A stretch of DNA of 64,000 bases from Gautieria morchelliformis. Lineage: Eukaryota > Basidiomycota > Agaricomycetes > Gomphales > Gomphaceae. The notes under the pieces are model-generated. The model was not told where the DNA came from and did not search any database. It saw only the letters and a list, made by a program, of their open reading frames with translations. Where the stretch lies: assembly GCA_015179125.1 (NCBI GenBank), contig WHVA01000019.1, forward strand, positions 124,001 to 188,000, read 5' to 3'. The position numbers and the translations under genes were made by a program. Shown here piece by piece: positions 44,020 through 54,424 of the stretch (the stretch's first letter is position 1; every line of letters starts with the position of its first letter).

Positions 44020-45400
44020 TATTAAATTATTTCCGGAGTTGTGCTGCTGCATTGAACTGGTATTCTACTAGTCATGTAAACGACATGTTCTGATAGACAG
44101 AGGCGTTAGCAATAACACCAAAGTCTTGAAGGGTTCCAAAACAGTGTGGGTCGTCATCAGGGTCAGGGTCGTGTTGTCCGCCGCAGATGTCCATGGGCTT
44201 GCGGTTTGGGTACGCGTTCCGCAGTACTGGCAGCCGTTACTCTGCACTGCTGGTGGTGCGGAAAGGAAACACGGATGGCATCGCTGTGGCAGCCGTTCTG
44301 TCTCTGCGGTCAGTCGCGTTGCATTCTGCACGGGGTTCGTGGTCGTTGGAGGGAGCTTGTCGACTGCGCTCCCATCCTCATTGCTGGATGTAGGGTTTAT
44401 TTGTTCTCACCCATGCGAGGTTTTCCAAGAGGGGGAATGTTTATTTCCTCTCACCTGTGAGTAGCGCCGACCATCTAATGTGGCATAGGTCTCAACATTC
44501 GATCCAACTCCATCCATTTTCCTTTGACCCGCGACCAATCGCATGCGCGGCAATGCTTGTGATAATTAAGCATTGCAGCAGCCCTGTTCGTTCTAACTAG
44601 TCATCCCAGCGGCTTAAGATCGCGACTGAGCTCTGGACGTACGGTCACCTTCATCTCTCGGCAACTCCATGTCACCAATCTCAACCACTAAATCAAAACC
44701 TTTAACCCCCAGGAAATCGAAGGCATTAATCTGAAGGAGCACGATATGCCGCGTTTCTGGAAGGATTAAATGAAAAAGGGTTAGAGGGAGAGAGATAAGG
44801 GGTCAAAGTGGAGATGTGATTATGTGATTGGACTAGCCCGAGGGAGAAGCTCGGAAATCCTGAATAAGGTATTGATCCAATCATGTAAGTCCCCTTTCAC
44901 TTCAGTGAACATGAGATGTCTTCGAGCATGATTTTGACCTTGTATGGATATCAGAACAGCCCCATGATTCCGAATTCCAAGGTAACTACGGGGCTGTCCT
45001 AGCATCAATAAGGATCTCCCGCACGTTGGGACCAGGAAGGCGTGGCTTTCGTAGGGTGCAAGGCCGGACCCTGCGTAAGTTTGTGGGGAACTAGTTTGAC
45101 TCGGAGGAAGGGTTGTGATGTCAGAGTTGCCAGCTAAAAGGGATTCCTATAAGTATGTATGCATTAGTGAAATCGACTCCATGTGTGTAGTCCTTCGAGT
45201 CACCTCGTGCTGCATGCGCGCACTTCGAAATGCTTCAGAGGAGCCAGCGTAAGGTCAAATGCCCGTTTTTTTTTCAGTTTCTCGATCTGCCACGTTTCTG
45301 AAAGGATTATAGGAAGAAGGGTTGGAGGGAGAGAGATTGAGCGCCGCAATATCTCTAACTACCAGAAGCAAATTGCAAAATCGAAGCGTGACCAATCGGC
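44020..45400. other. Unassigned DNA with a 50-base direct repeat
   Basis: About 50 bases around CGTTTCTGGAAGGATTAAATG (44751-44800) recur as CGTTTCTGAAAGGATTATAGG (45289-45340), both followed by GGGAGAGAGAT. No coding region was recognised. The 42160-42730 stretch to the left is likewise unassigned; a minus-strand open frame there (DFDQAAQLLYQQLGSPPITAL) has no known motif. Confidence 0.45.
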
Positions 45401-45401
45401 C

Positions 45402-47069
45402 TACGATACACACGGAGAGCACTTTGCCTATCGTGTCTAGCAGTGTGATCGGTCGGTACACGCCTGGTACCGTGTAATCTGCCTTGCCTGGTTTTCGGAG
45501 GACCTTTGTTATCGAGTCCCCCCACTCTGCCGGGTATACTTTGAGGTCGAAGGTTGCGCGGAATAGAGGACCTATGTATGGTAGAAGGACATCAATACAC
45601 TGCTTTATGAGTTCATTCGGGATACCATTCTCTCCCGGGGCCTTGAACCGATTGAGCTTGTCCACGGCCCTTCTGATCTGCTCATATGAGATTGGTTGAT
45701 ATTTGAATGCTGGGGGAGGGTACTCGTAGTCCTCTGGTATTTGTTCCACCGCGTTTCCTGGCTTTGGGAAGAAAGTAAAAAACAGCGTTTCTGATTTTTG
45801 TTCATTTGTTTCTGCCATTAGCCTCGCGCCGTTTGTCTTCTTTGTCACCAGTGTCGGTACTCGTGCCCGTCCCCCCGTCGCTCGCGTCCGCCGAGGCGTA
45901 TCTGTGCCCTGCCCATATTGTGTTCTGATCTATGCCATCAATCAAGTCTTTCCAGTGGTCTTTCTTCGACTTCTCTATGTCCTCTGCATAACGGTTCCGA
46001 GTGGCTCTATATTCTTCGTGTACTGCGTGCATCGGATCATCTCTTCGCGTGTATGATCTCCTACTGAGCCGCCTGGTCTCCGTTCTGGTTTGTGACAGTT
46101 GCATGGACCACCATCATTTCATGTATGCTGACAGTTTGTTTTTTTGGCACTAGTTCCTCTGTGGTCTCCAGAATGGCTGTTGTCAGCTCTCGCAAGCAAT
46201 GATGGAACTGTTGAGAGGAGAGCGGTATGGGCTCTCTGATTCTGTCCTCTAACTTAGCTTTGAGTGTCTTTCTGTAGTCCCTCCAGTCCACTTGTCTGTA
46301 GTTGGGTTTCGGGGGCTGCATGCTAGTCTTGATGGATACGTCAATTGTGGTATCCACGGGAATGTGATCGATGACTTTTTGGTGGTCTGTCCTCCGGCAC
46401 TGTGCTGCAACTGATCGTGTTCTCTATGACAGAAGAAGAAACAAAGACATTATCTGTTCGAGTATAGTTTCCCGTGGCCATGGCTCTCAGCGTGGGCACT
46501 TCTTTGGGCAGCGCCATGTGCAGTCCGTGATCTGCCACTGTGTCTAAGAGTATCTGCGCTTCGTCCAGGTTTGCCCTGGTGAATAGATGTGAATTGCGCA
46601 GCTCATCCCACATGGGGTGGCGCCTATTGAAGTCCCCTAGCCATATCATTCCCTCTATCTCCCTCTCTTGCATGTGTCCTTCTGCCACTCTCTGTTGCAT
46701 ATATTTCTGTATGGTTCTTATACTGTTAGATTGTGCACAGTCTGCATATATATTGATAATCAGGATGTAACCCATGTTGGTCTTAATTTTCACCGCCGTA
46801 GCATCTGGCGATCCTATCTCCACCACCCCCCATGCACTCGTAGCTATCTTTTTGCTTATCAACATCATTGATCTCGTTCGTGTTTCCTTGTCGTGGAAGT
46901 GTGTTTTGGGGTAGACCGAATACCAGTTAGGTGTAGCTCTGGAGTTGCCTAGGAAGTCAATATATGGTTCTTGGATCGCGAGGATATCATATTGTTCAGG
47001 TGAGCACTTAGCTAGCGTTTCTACCGTTGCTGTTAGTGATTTATTGACGTTCTGTTGTCTGATTCTCAA
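45402..47069 (-). pseudogene. LINE ORF2 5' part: AP-like endonuclease and RT start
   Basis: From ATG at 47069: RIRQQNVNKSL (Asn), ILAIQEPYIDFLG (Glu), then GMIWLGDFNRRHPMWD and NYTRTDNVF, the hallmarks of an exonuclease-endonuclease-phosphatase domain that nicks target DNA. Frameshifts follow near 46360 and 46100 and 45850. The RT N-terminus reads YQPISYEQIRRAVDKLNRFKAPGENGIPNE and LRKPGKADYTVPGVYRPITLLDTIGKVLS, then breaks off at 45402. Confidence 0.88.
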
Positions 47070-47257
47070 TTTTCACATTTGTTGGTTCTCACTGTTCATC
47101 CTTGATGCGTGCTGTTGTCATTGCCGCTCTGCTGTACTGTTTGAGCTTGCTCGTGGCTGACTCCGATCCCGTAGTCGTCTAGTCTGCTTTGTCGGCCCTC
47201 GCCCTGGTCCCTGTCCTGCCATCCTTGGTCCATGTGCCTGACCCTCAGGTTCGCTCC

Positions 47258-48895
47258 TCATCCTCTTCCATGCGGGTTTCCTCTGCTTTCAATTCTTCCT
47301 CTGTACCGCGGGTTGTCTGGTTCTGTCTGAGTTCTCTCCCTGCTCCTGTCTTCTGCCTGTCTTCCTATCCGTTTTTCCATCTCTGCCACTTTCCACCTCC
47401 TGTCCTCTTGTTCTCTAAGTCTCTTTATAAGATCCTCTACGTCCGCTGCTTCTTCCACCTCCTGGTGCTGCTCCCACATCCAAGGGTCGTCGTTAGGGAA
47501 AAATCTGTACGTGTGTTCTGGGTTGCTCTTCTCCGCCACTGCACACGCTGACTTGAATACCGGGCATGTCCTATCCCATGACGCGTGACCTTTTGTGTCG
47601 CAATTTGTGCATTTGAACTTGCTCGGATCGTTTTCCTGACATTTGGCTGTCCTGTGCTCCTCTCCGCATGTTCCGCACGTGTCCCGTCTGTTACATTCTG
47701 CGGCGATGTGCCGTGCGTTGTATCTCTGGCATTTCAAACATCGCCGTGGCTCTCTTTTCATTCTTCTGGCCCAGGCTCTCTTTCCTGCTATTATTAGCCC
47801 GTCCCTTATACTTTGATTCACGGCTTCGGTGGATGTAAATTTGGCGATGATGTGTGCCGATCTCTGTCCCGCCGTCCTCCTATGGGCAGGCTTTATCCAC
47901 CGGGTTGAGAGCAGGGAGCCATCAGGCAGCTTCGAATCCCTCTCGATCTTTCTCATCTCCACCATGGCATCGGGTGAGTGACCCAGTGGTATGTACTCCA
48001 CTATCACTGATAATGTTCTGTCTTTTATCGTGGCCGTCCCGCTGAATTTGCTTAAGAACATCCTTTTGTTCATTTGCACCCACTTCTCCACCTCCTCTGT
48101 TTCCATGTCAAGCACCACTCCCCCATTTGCTAGCTTCTTGGCTCCGACAAAGCTTATGTCGATTTGTTCTGGATCTGGCTCAAGGTTGTTTATTGCTTCG
48201 TTTGCCTTCGCCACCAGCTCCTGCTCCATGAGCTCGCCCTGTTCCCGTTGCATGTCTCCATCAATTAGTATTTGCCTTGCTTTTGCTTTTGCTTTTGCCA
48301 GGTTATTCATATGTGATAAAGGTACATTACCTTTCAGTGCTGCTGCATATGTAGCCCCTCTTGCTTTGCTTCCCCCTTTCCGTTCTCTCTGTCCTCCCAT
48401 GTTATTCAGATGCTCTATGACGTTCCTGGCCCCTTCTATATATTCCTCTGCAACCTCCATCGCCTCCTTGGCCCTGTCTGCAGCTGCTTTGATCTTGGTC
48501 AGAGTCATCTCAAGGTGCTTTTTGACGTGTCGTAAGACTGCCGCTCCTGCTGCTCTCACCACGTCTTCCATCATCAAAATGGCCACTTCTCTCACTCCCT
48601 CCTGCAGAGTTTTGCCGCTGACATTGTGTGCAAGCGACAGTAATGCGTAGCTTAATTGCTCTGTCGACAACGGGTCATCTTTCGCGTAGTACCCATGTTT
48701 GTCTAGGAACTGCCTCGCTTGGTCTCTCGTTTTCACTGACATATTCGGCTCTAACAGCAACTCTGTTCTAGTTTTGTTGCTGGCTTGCTGTGTGGTGCCT
48801 TCTCTTGTGCGCGATTGTGACGTGGCGGGCACCTGGGGATTGACGCTTGGCGGCATCGTTTTGGTGACTTCTTTTTCAGTGAAGCTCGGCGTCAC
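47258..48895 (-). CDS. LINE ORF1 (gag-like RNA-binding protein)
   Basis: 545 residues, open throughout; the likely start is MPPSVNPQVPATSQ about 14 codons into the frame. The N-terminal half is helical (RDQARQFLDKHGYYAKDDPL). The C-terminal half has three cysteine knuckles: CLKCQRYNARHIAAEC, CGTCGEEHRTAKC and CTNCDTKGHASWDRTC, as in Tad-type LINEs. It should coat element RNA. It lies about 190 bases upstream of ORF2. The homologous LINE at 54.4-56.6 kb is disrupted, whereas this ORF looks intact. Confidence 0.9.
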   Translation of the reverse strand: MTPSFTEKEVTKTMPPSVNPQVPATSQSRTREGTTQQASNKTRTELLLEPNMSVKTRDQARQFLDKHGYYAKDDPLSTEQLSYALLSLAHNVSGKTLQEGVREVAILMMEDVVRAAGAAVLRHVKKHLEMTLTKIKAAADRAKEAMEVAEEYIEGARNVIEHLNNMGGQRERKGGSKARGATYAAALKGNVPLSHMNNLAKAKAKARQILIDGDMQREQGELMEQELVAKANEAINNLEPDPEQIDISFVGAKKLANGGVVLDMETEEVEKWVQMNKRMFLSKFSGTATIKDRTLSVIVEYIPLGHSPDAMVEMRKIERDSKLPDGSLLSTRWIKPAHRRTAGQRSAHIIAKFTSTEAVNQSIRDGLIIAGKRAWARRMKREPRRCLKCQRYNARHIAAECNRRDTCGTCGEEHRTAKCQENDPSKFKCTNCDTKGHASWDRTCPVFKSACAVAEKSNPEHTYRFFPNDDPWMWEQHQEVEEAADVEDLIKRLREQEDRRWKVAEMEKRIGRQAEDRSRERTQTEPDNPRYRGRIESRGNPHGRG

Positions 48896-48994
48896 CGCTG
48901 GCTATAGTCAGCGATGTACTAGCGTGTGGTTTGGCTAGTGTGTGTGTAGGAAAAGCGATCTTAGGTTTTTGGGTGTGGTGGTAAGCGTGAGAAA
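48896..48994 (-). other. LINE 5' leader
   Basis: The sequence AACTTTCTCACGCTTACCACC begins the leader here and again at about 56763 for the other LINE, which marks the likely 5' end of full-length copies. The two diverge upstream of this point. Confidence 0.6.
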
Positions 48995-49235
48995 GTTCTC
49001 CCAGTGAGGCTTCTTGACCTTTGCCTTTGTCTAATGGCAGGGGGGATTGTGGTGGAGCCACCGGCTCATGGTCCGGTGACACCTCGTCCTCAACTATGCT
49101 TGGTGACATGTGGTCAGGGTCTTTCTCATCCTCGATTGGCGGGATGAGTACAGTGGAGCCAATAACCTTGCTGTCTTCTAGATCCCAGGGCTTGGAGCCT
49201 AGGGTTGCATCAGCTGTGGTGTTGCTAGGCTGCAC
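48995..49235 (-). pseudogene. N-terminus of the gag-like ORF, truncated by LINE
   Basis: Reads NTTADATLGSKPWDLEDSKV ... PPIEDEKDPDHMSPSIVEDE ... PLDKGKGQEAS, the counterpart of residues about 25-95 of the ORF at 30765-32024. It then runs into the LINE leader, so the rest is lost. Confidence 0.65.
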
Positions 49236-49239
49236 CTGG

Positions 49240-49587
49240 GGTTGTGGTCACGAGGTTCCTGCTCACATTTGTCTTCAATTGTGGGGAATCATAGTGTGCG
49301 TGCAACCAACATTAGAGGGGTCTACTAGAGGGTTTCAATGATAAATGGTCATTGATGTAGTGATCTTTTTCAAGGGATAGTTCAAAAAGCTATAAAGATG
49401 TGTGATCTTAAGACCTTGTGTATCACAAGGGCAGACAGAACTTAACCAATGAGTGGTTTTCTGGATGCTACATAGTGACAGTTACAAGGTAAGGATAAGA
49501 TGGGGAACCATGGTGCGGTTCCCACGCAAGAACTATACAGTGGGTCCATCAAGGCCCACTGGTATTACCTAATATACTAATGTAACA
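49240..49587 (-). repeat. Putative LTR/leader, second copy
   Basis: Counterpart of 32040-32354. It starts TGTTACATTAGT at 49587 on the minus strand and has the same CAGTGGGCC / GGACCCACTG inverted repeat. Confidence 0.5.
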
Positions 49588-50373
49588 CATTGCCCTGGGG
49601 GCAATCTGGGTAAATTTACACACACTCTCTTGCTCAACGGGGCAAGGTATACTTGCCATGCCTCCCAGAGTTGCACAGAACTCAGCTCCACATGCACAGG
49701 GGTTTGCATCTCAGGGTTCATGCCACAGTAGGTGCCGCTGCACAGTGGCAGATGTGTTCTACCTGAGGGGCTCATGCACACCCTTTATAGCTCACTCTCA
49801 TGCACTCCTATCGGCACTCACTCACTGTGCCCCGCACATAGGTAAACTACAGCCCGCTCACACACTGCGCCCCCACTAACTGAGCTATAGACCCACAGGT
49901 TCAATTTGCTCTCCCTCCCTTCCCTTCCCTGTGCAGCACTATGCTTTTTCCACTGGGTTTTTAATTACCACATGCAGCCAGGCTTCTGAACATTTTTTCT
50001 ATTCATCTTGTTGCTTACTTGAATATTTATGGACTACATTATACAATCTCGTTCCATGCAGGAACTTCGCCAGACACCTGCCATGTTCCCTAAAAAGCTC
50101 ACTCACCAAGCCCCACCAGGAGCTGGCACAACTCAATGTTTCCTGAGTGTTTCTTGAATTTTACAGTTTTTGAAGGATTTCCTGCAGCCAAAAAAACTCT
50201 GACAAAACATTAAATTTTCATCTAATTTCCTGAACTGGGGAATTTTGAAGAAGTGTGGAATATCCTCAGAATTTCCAGTTGATTTTCAAAGTGAGGAAAT
50301 TTTGCCATGTCTCCAGTGCTTACAGTTTTTCCCATAGGGGGTTGGCCATTACAATTATCCACCCATGAGTCTC
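49588..50373. other. Unassigned DNA
   Basis: No gene or repeat was recognised. Composition is ordinary; short open frames carry no motif. It ends at the poly(A) tail of the LINE. Confidence 0.4.
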
Positions 50374-50393
50374 TTTTTTTTTTTTTTTTTTTT
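50374..50393 (-). other. Poly(A) tail of LINE
   Basis: A run of 20 T on the plus strand, that is a 20-base A tail on the minus strand, directly after the LINE 3' untranslated region. It defines the true 3' end of the element at 50.4-56.8 kb. Confidence 0.85.
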
Positions 50394-53300
50394 ATCCGAT
50401 TGTGTCTTTTGGGGCCGCGCCCTATGTAAGACGATGCATACATATGTTCTGTCTGCCTGATTGTTCAATCTCCCTGATTCGATCTGTCTCTGCATGAGCT
50501 CCGCGGGCGATGCCCCAAGTGTATCCGTGCCTTTGTGAAAGCGAGGTAATGGGCTCTGTGTGGCTTGCACAGGCTGGTCTATCTTTTGTCTCTTGTCTCC
50601 GGCAGCGCCACGTCTCCAAACGTTCAAAACCTCCCTGTGTCATTTATGTATCGGAAGAGCGTTTCCATGGCCCTCGGTCTGGTCAGTAGTGTTCCCATCG
50701 ATCTAGCCCCACGTCTCAGCCTCTTCTCCATCTGTCCCCTTTGCTCTCGGTACGCTGGGCACTGTAGTAGGTAGTGGTGCACGGTTTCGTCGCTGCTGAG
50801 GCAGGCTGCGCAAGTGGGTGAGTCGGCCTTCCCTATCCTGAACAAGTGCTTCGCGAGTGGCGTGTGGCCCATTCTCAGCTGAACCAGTAGTGAACTATGT
50901 CGTCTTGTCATGCCACTGGTGAGTTTCATATATGCTGGTGATGGCATTGTTGGGTCAATCTTGTGCACATGCTTGGCCCTCGGCGATCTCACGAACATCT
51001 CCCTGGCTTGCGCTTTCAGCGCCTTGTGGTGTCTCAGTAGTTCGGCTGTCTTGCTGGTGGACATTCTCCTTTTGCATATCGACAGGTCGTTCACGCTTCT
51101 GGTGGACTCGCCTTTTGCTGCCCTCTTAGCTTCCCTGTCCGCCCACTCATTTCCTTCTATCCCCTCATGCCCAGGTATCCATCTCATCACCGTCGCTTTT
51201 CCCCCTTTTTCCTTCCTTATTGCTTCCATCTGGTTGTGTATGGCCTCAACCAGGTACTATCCCGATATTGCGCGCTCCTCTCTGGTCGTCTGTATCGCTG
51301 ACTGGTTGTCCAATCCCAGCATGTGCGCCCCGCATACCTCATCTCTGATCATCCTTGCTCCCATCGCTGCTCCAAGGAGTTCCGTTCGAAGACGGTATGT
51401 TCGTCCGTCGATCCCATGTATTTCCTGGCGACCCGCTTCACCACTCCTCTTCGGCACAGCACTGCTGCAGCCCCTACCCTGCCCTCAATCATCGACCCGT
51501 CCGTGTATACCTTCACTTCCGCTTCATCTCCTGCTCCCATCTCTGCTTCTTCCTCTTTGTTTTCAGGTATATTCACGTCAAAGACGGGCTTCCACTTGGG
51601 CCCTCGTCTTACTACTTCGATTGTCTCCATTAGCTGCGGCTGTAGGTTGAACGCGTGTAAGATTTCGTGGATCGATGACCTGTGTTTTTTGACATATCTG
51701 TGTGCGGCTTTTCTCACATGTTTGGACAGGGGGTGCTGTGTGGGCAAACACGTCAGTCGGACTGCAGCTCGGTGGACAACCTTGGATACTAGTAGCGAGA
51801 ATGGTAATAGATTTGCGTGTGCATCAGCCGTGTTGCTTGCTGTCGTTCGCATCGCCCCTGTGATTGCGAGGGCGGCTTGTCTCTGTACTCTCGCCAGTTT
51901 GGTGATGTGCCCCTTTGTGCCTTTGGATCATTTAGATTCTGGAATCAGATAAGTGTCAGCCGTGTATAGCACCTTCGGCACTGTTCCCGCTATATAGAGT
52001 TGTCTCATGTGCTTAGCTGATACCCCCTTCGCGGTTTTCGCGATCCTACGGTACTGATCCATGAGCTTGATACCTTTCTTCAGTGCATAGTTAACCTGTT
52101 GTTTTAATCTCAACTCTTGATCCATTATTACCCCTAGGTACTTGTGTGCTTCGGTCGGTACAATCTCCTGGGGGCCGATCGTGATAGACGGCCTGGTGAC
52201 TGGCCTTGTCTTTCTTGTTCCCGTTGTGTCTTTCTCGCGTTTCCTGGAAAAACTGATCAGCCCAAACTTATCCAAGGCGAACTGACATTCGTGTTCAGCG
52301 GCCCAGTCTAGGGCTCCGTTCCACCTATGGACGATGTCTTTCAGCTTCCCGAACGCCTCTTCCATGTCCGTGCCTTCTGCCAGGATCATGGTGTCGGCAA
52401 CGAATGCCACAGCATCTTCGCCATTTTCCTTTCTCACAACCTCGAGCAGGTCTGAGTTGTAGAACTGGTACACTATCGCGGAGCGGGCCACCCTGGTCCA
52501 TACCTCTTGGGATAGGTGTGGGTGTTGCGCAATGGTCATCGAATCTCATTGTCGCTACTCGCCCCTCAACCTTGTTGCGTATCCATTCGGTATATTCTTG
52601 TGGTACTCCCCTGCATCACATGTTGTGTATCAGTCTAGGTAGTATTATGCTAGGAAATTCCCCCTTGATGTCTAAAAACAACGCCCCCAACACATTCCCT
52701 CTTCGCCACGCGTCCTTCGCCTTCGTGATGGTGTAGTGGATGGCATCGGTTGTCGTCCTTCCTTGCCTGCATCCGTAATGGTTGTCCGGGAGTAGCCTGT
52801 GCTTTTCCGCCATCTTGCTCAGGTCCTCTGCCACGCAGGACGATAGGATCTTTCCTAGCGTGTCTAGCAGCGCTATCGGCCGGTAGGCGCCTGGGACCGT
52901 GTAGTCTCTCTTTCCGGGTTTCCGTAGCACTAGTACCTCCGAGTCCCACCACAGTTCGGGGTATGTCCGCAGCGTGAATCTTGCTCTGAAAAGTTGCCTG
53001 ATGTATGGTAGCAGTTGTTGAGCACACTGCTTTAGAACTACATTAGGGATCCGGTTGGCACCCGGGGCCTTGAACAGGTTAGTACGCTTGATCCCCCTCA
53101 TGATCTGTTCGTCCGTTATCTCTTCGTATGTAAAGGCTGGGGGTGGGTATTCAAAGTCGCGGGGGATATGTGCGCTGTCAGCCTGTGGGGGCAGGAAGAA
53201 AGTCCTTAAGAGCATATCTGATTTCTCATTGTTGGTTGTCGCAGTCCATGCCAATCCATCCTCATGTTTTGCCTTGAGCATGGGTACCCTCGCTTTGCCC

Positions 53301-54399
53301 CCGTCGGTCGAGTCCCCAGTGACGAAGGGGCTGGCTGTCCATACTGTGCGTTTGTCCACCGTTGCTAGGAAAGCTTCCCAGTGGTCTTGTTTTGATCTTT
53401 CTATGGCGGCCGCGTACTGGTTCCTGGCTCTTTTGTATTCTGCATGTGCCACGTCCGTGAGATCATTGCGTCGGTCATACGCCCTGCGTGCCAGCTTCCT
53501 GGTGGTTCTCCTCATCTTGCTGAGCTCTCTTGTCCACCATTGTTTCATGTATGGTGACGGCTTCATCTTGGGCACCATCTCTTCCATCGTTTCTGTTATC
53601 GCCCGGTTGACCTCCTCCAGCATCCTGTCAAATTCCTGCTTGCAGGTGGGTGCATCTGCCTGTATCCCTCTAAGATTCTCTAGCAGTCTCTCATTGTACT
53701 CTGTCCAATCTACTGCTCGGAAGTTGTGCTTGGCGGGTTCCTGCGCTGTGGCTGTGGACATGTCGAGCGTGGTGTTGACCGGCAGGTGATCGCTACATGC
53801 CGGCTGATCTTCTGGGATCGTTGTGCATTGAATGATGGCGTCTAAGAGCGTTACTGACATAAATACGTTGTCAGTTCTCGTGTAGTTGCCTGTGGTCTGA
53901 GCTATGAGTGTCGGTAGGTTTTTCGGCAGCGCCATTATTAGATCCCTTTCCACTGTGGCATCTAGTAAGACCTGTGCTGCGTCTAGGTTGCTCCGGGTGA
54001 AGAGGTGCGTGTTCCTCGCCTCGTCCCATTGCGGATGATGTCCTTTTGTATGCTTCCTGAGTGCGTGCAGTCGCAGTAAATGTTTAGTATCAGCACTACA
54101 CCGATTTGCATTCTGACCCTGACCCCCGTCACGTCTGGATGTTCCACGTCTACTGCCTCCCATGCATCTGTCTTTATTCTCTTGTTTACCATTAGCATCG
54201 ACCTGGTCCGTTTCTCCCTATTCTTGTAGTGTGTTGCCGGGTATATCGTGTGCCAGTGGTGGCTCACGTGCGCATTTCCTAAGAAGTCGATGTGTGATTC
54301 CTGTACCGCTATTATGTCGTACTTGCTCGGCGGTGATTTTCCTAGAAGAGCGTTAGTAGCGTGTAGTGACTTATTTACGTTCTGCTGCCTTATCCTCAA
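50394..54399 (-). pseudogene. LINE ORF2: endonuclease (deleted), RT, RNase H
   Basis: From ATG at 54399: RIRQQNVNKSL and IIAVQESHIDFLG of the endonuclease. A deletion near 54040 then removes about 35 codons including the GDFNRRH motif present in the other LINE. RT runs from 53150 to 51950: NLFKAPGANRIPN, YRPIALLDTLGKILS, motif A LFLDIKGEF, motif C FVADT in place of FVDDT. After a further frame change RNase H reads VKVYTDGSMIEGRVGAAAVL and WIPGHEGIEGNEWADREAK. The C-terminus carries CAACLSSDETVHHYLLQC. Several frameshifts occur, so it is inactive. Confidence 0.92.
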
Positions 54400-54424
54400 T
54401 GTTACCGCTGGTGTTTGGTGCTAT

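Larger units (their letters stand above)
40783..45401. mobile_element. 4.6 kb insertion with imperfect terminal inverted repeats
   Basis: It lies in the LINE RT between IGKVLSVCIV (right) and LTACMAEDL (left). The ends are inverted copies over about 40 bases at roughly 78% identity, starting GGCC....TGGTC.CGCTTC.ATTT. The flanks look like a degenerate duplication of the same 21 target bases (VLSVCIV versus NLTACMA). No transposase was recognised. Contents: an NRPS fragment, an LTR-like segment and unassigned DNA. Alternatively the two LINE pieces are separate copies and the end similarity is coincidental. Confidence 0.45.

Noticed and set aside
47991..48650. 219-codon plus-strand open frame
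   Set aside because: It lies antisense to the LINE ORF1 whose knuckle motifs are unambiguous. It is a compositional shadow.
50910..51650. 246-codon plus-strand open frame
   Set aside because: Antisense to the LINE RNase H region (WIPGHEGIEGNEWADREAK on the other strand). No independent evidence.
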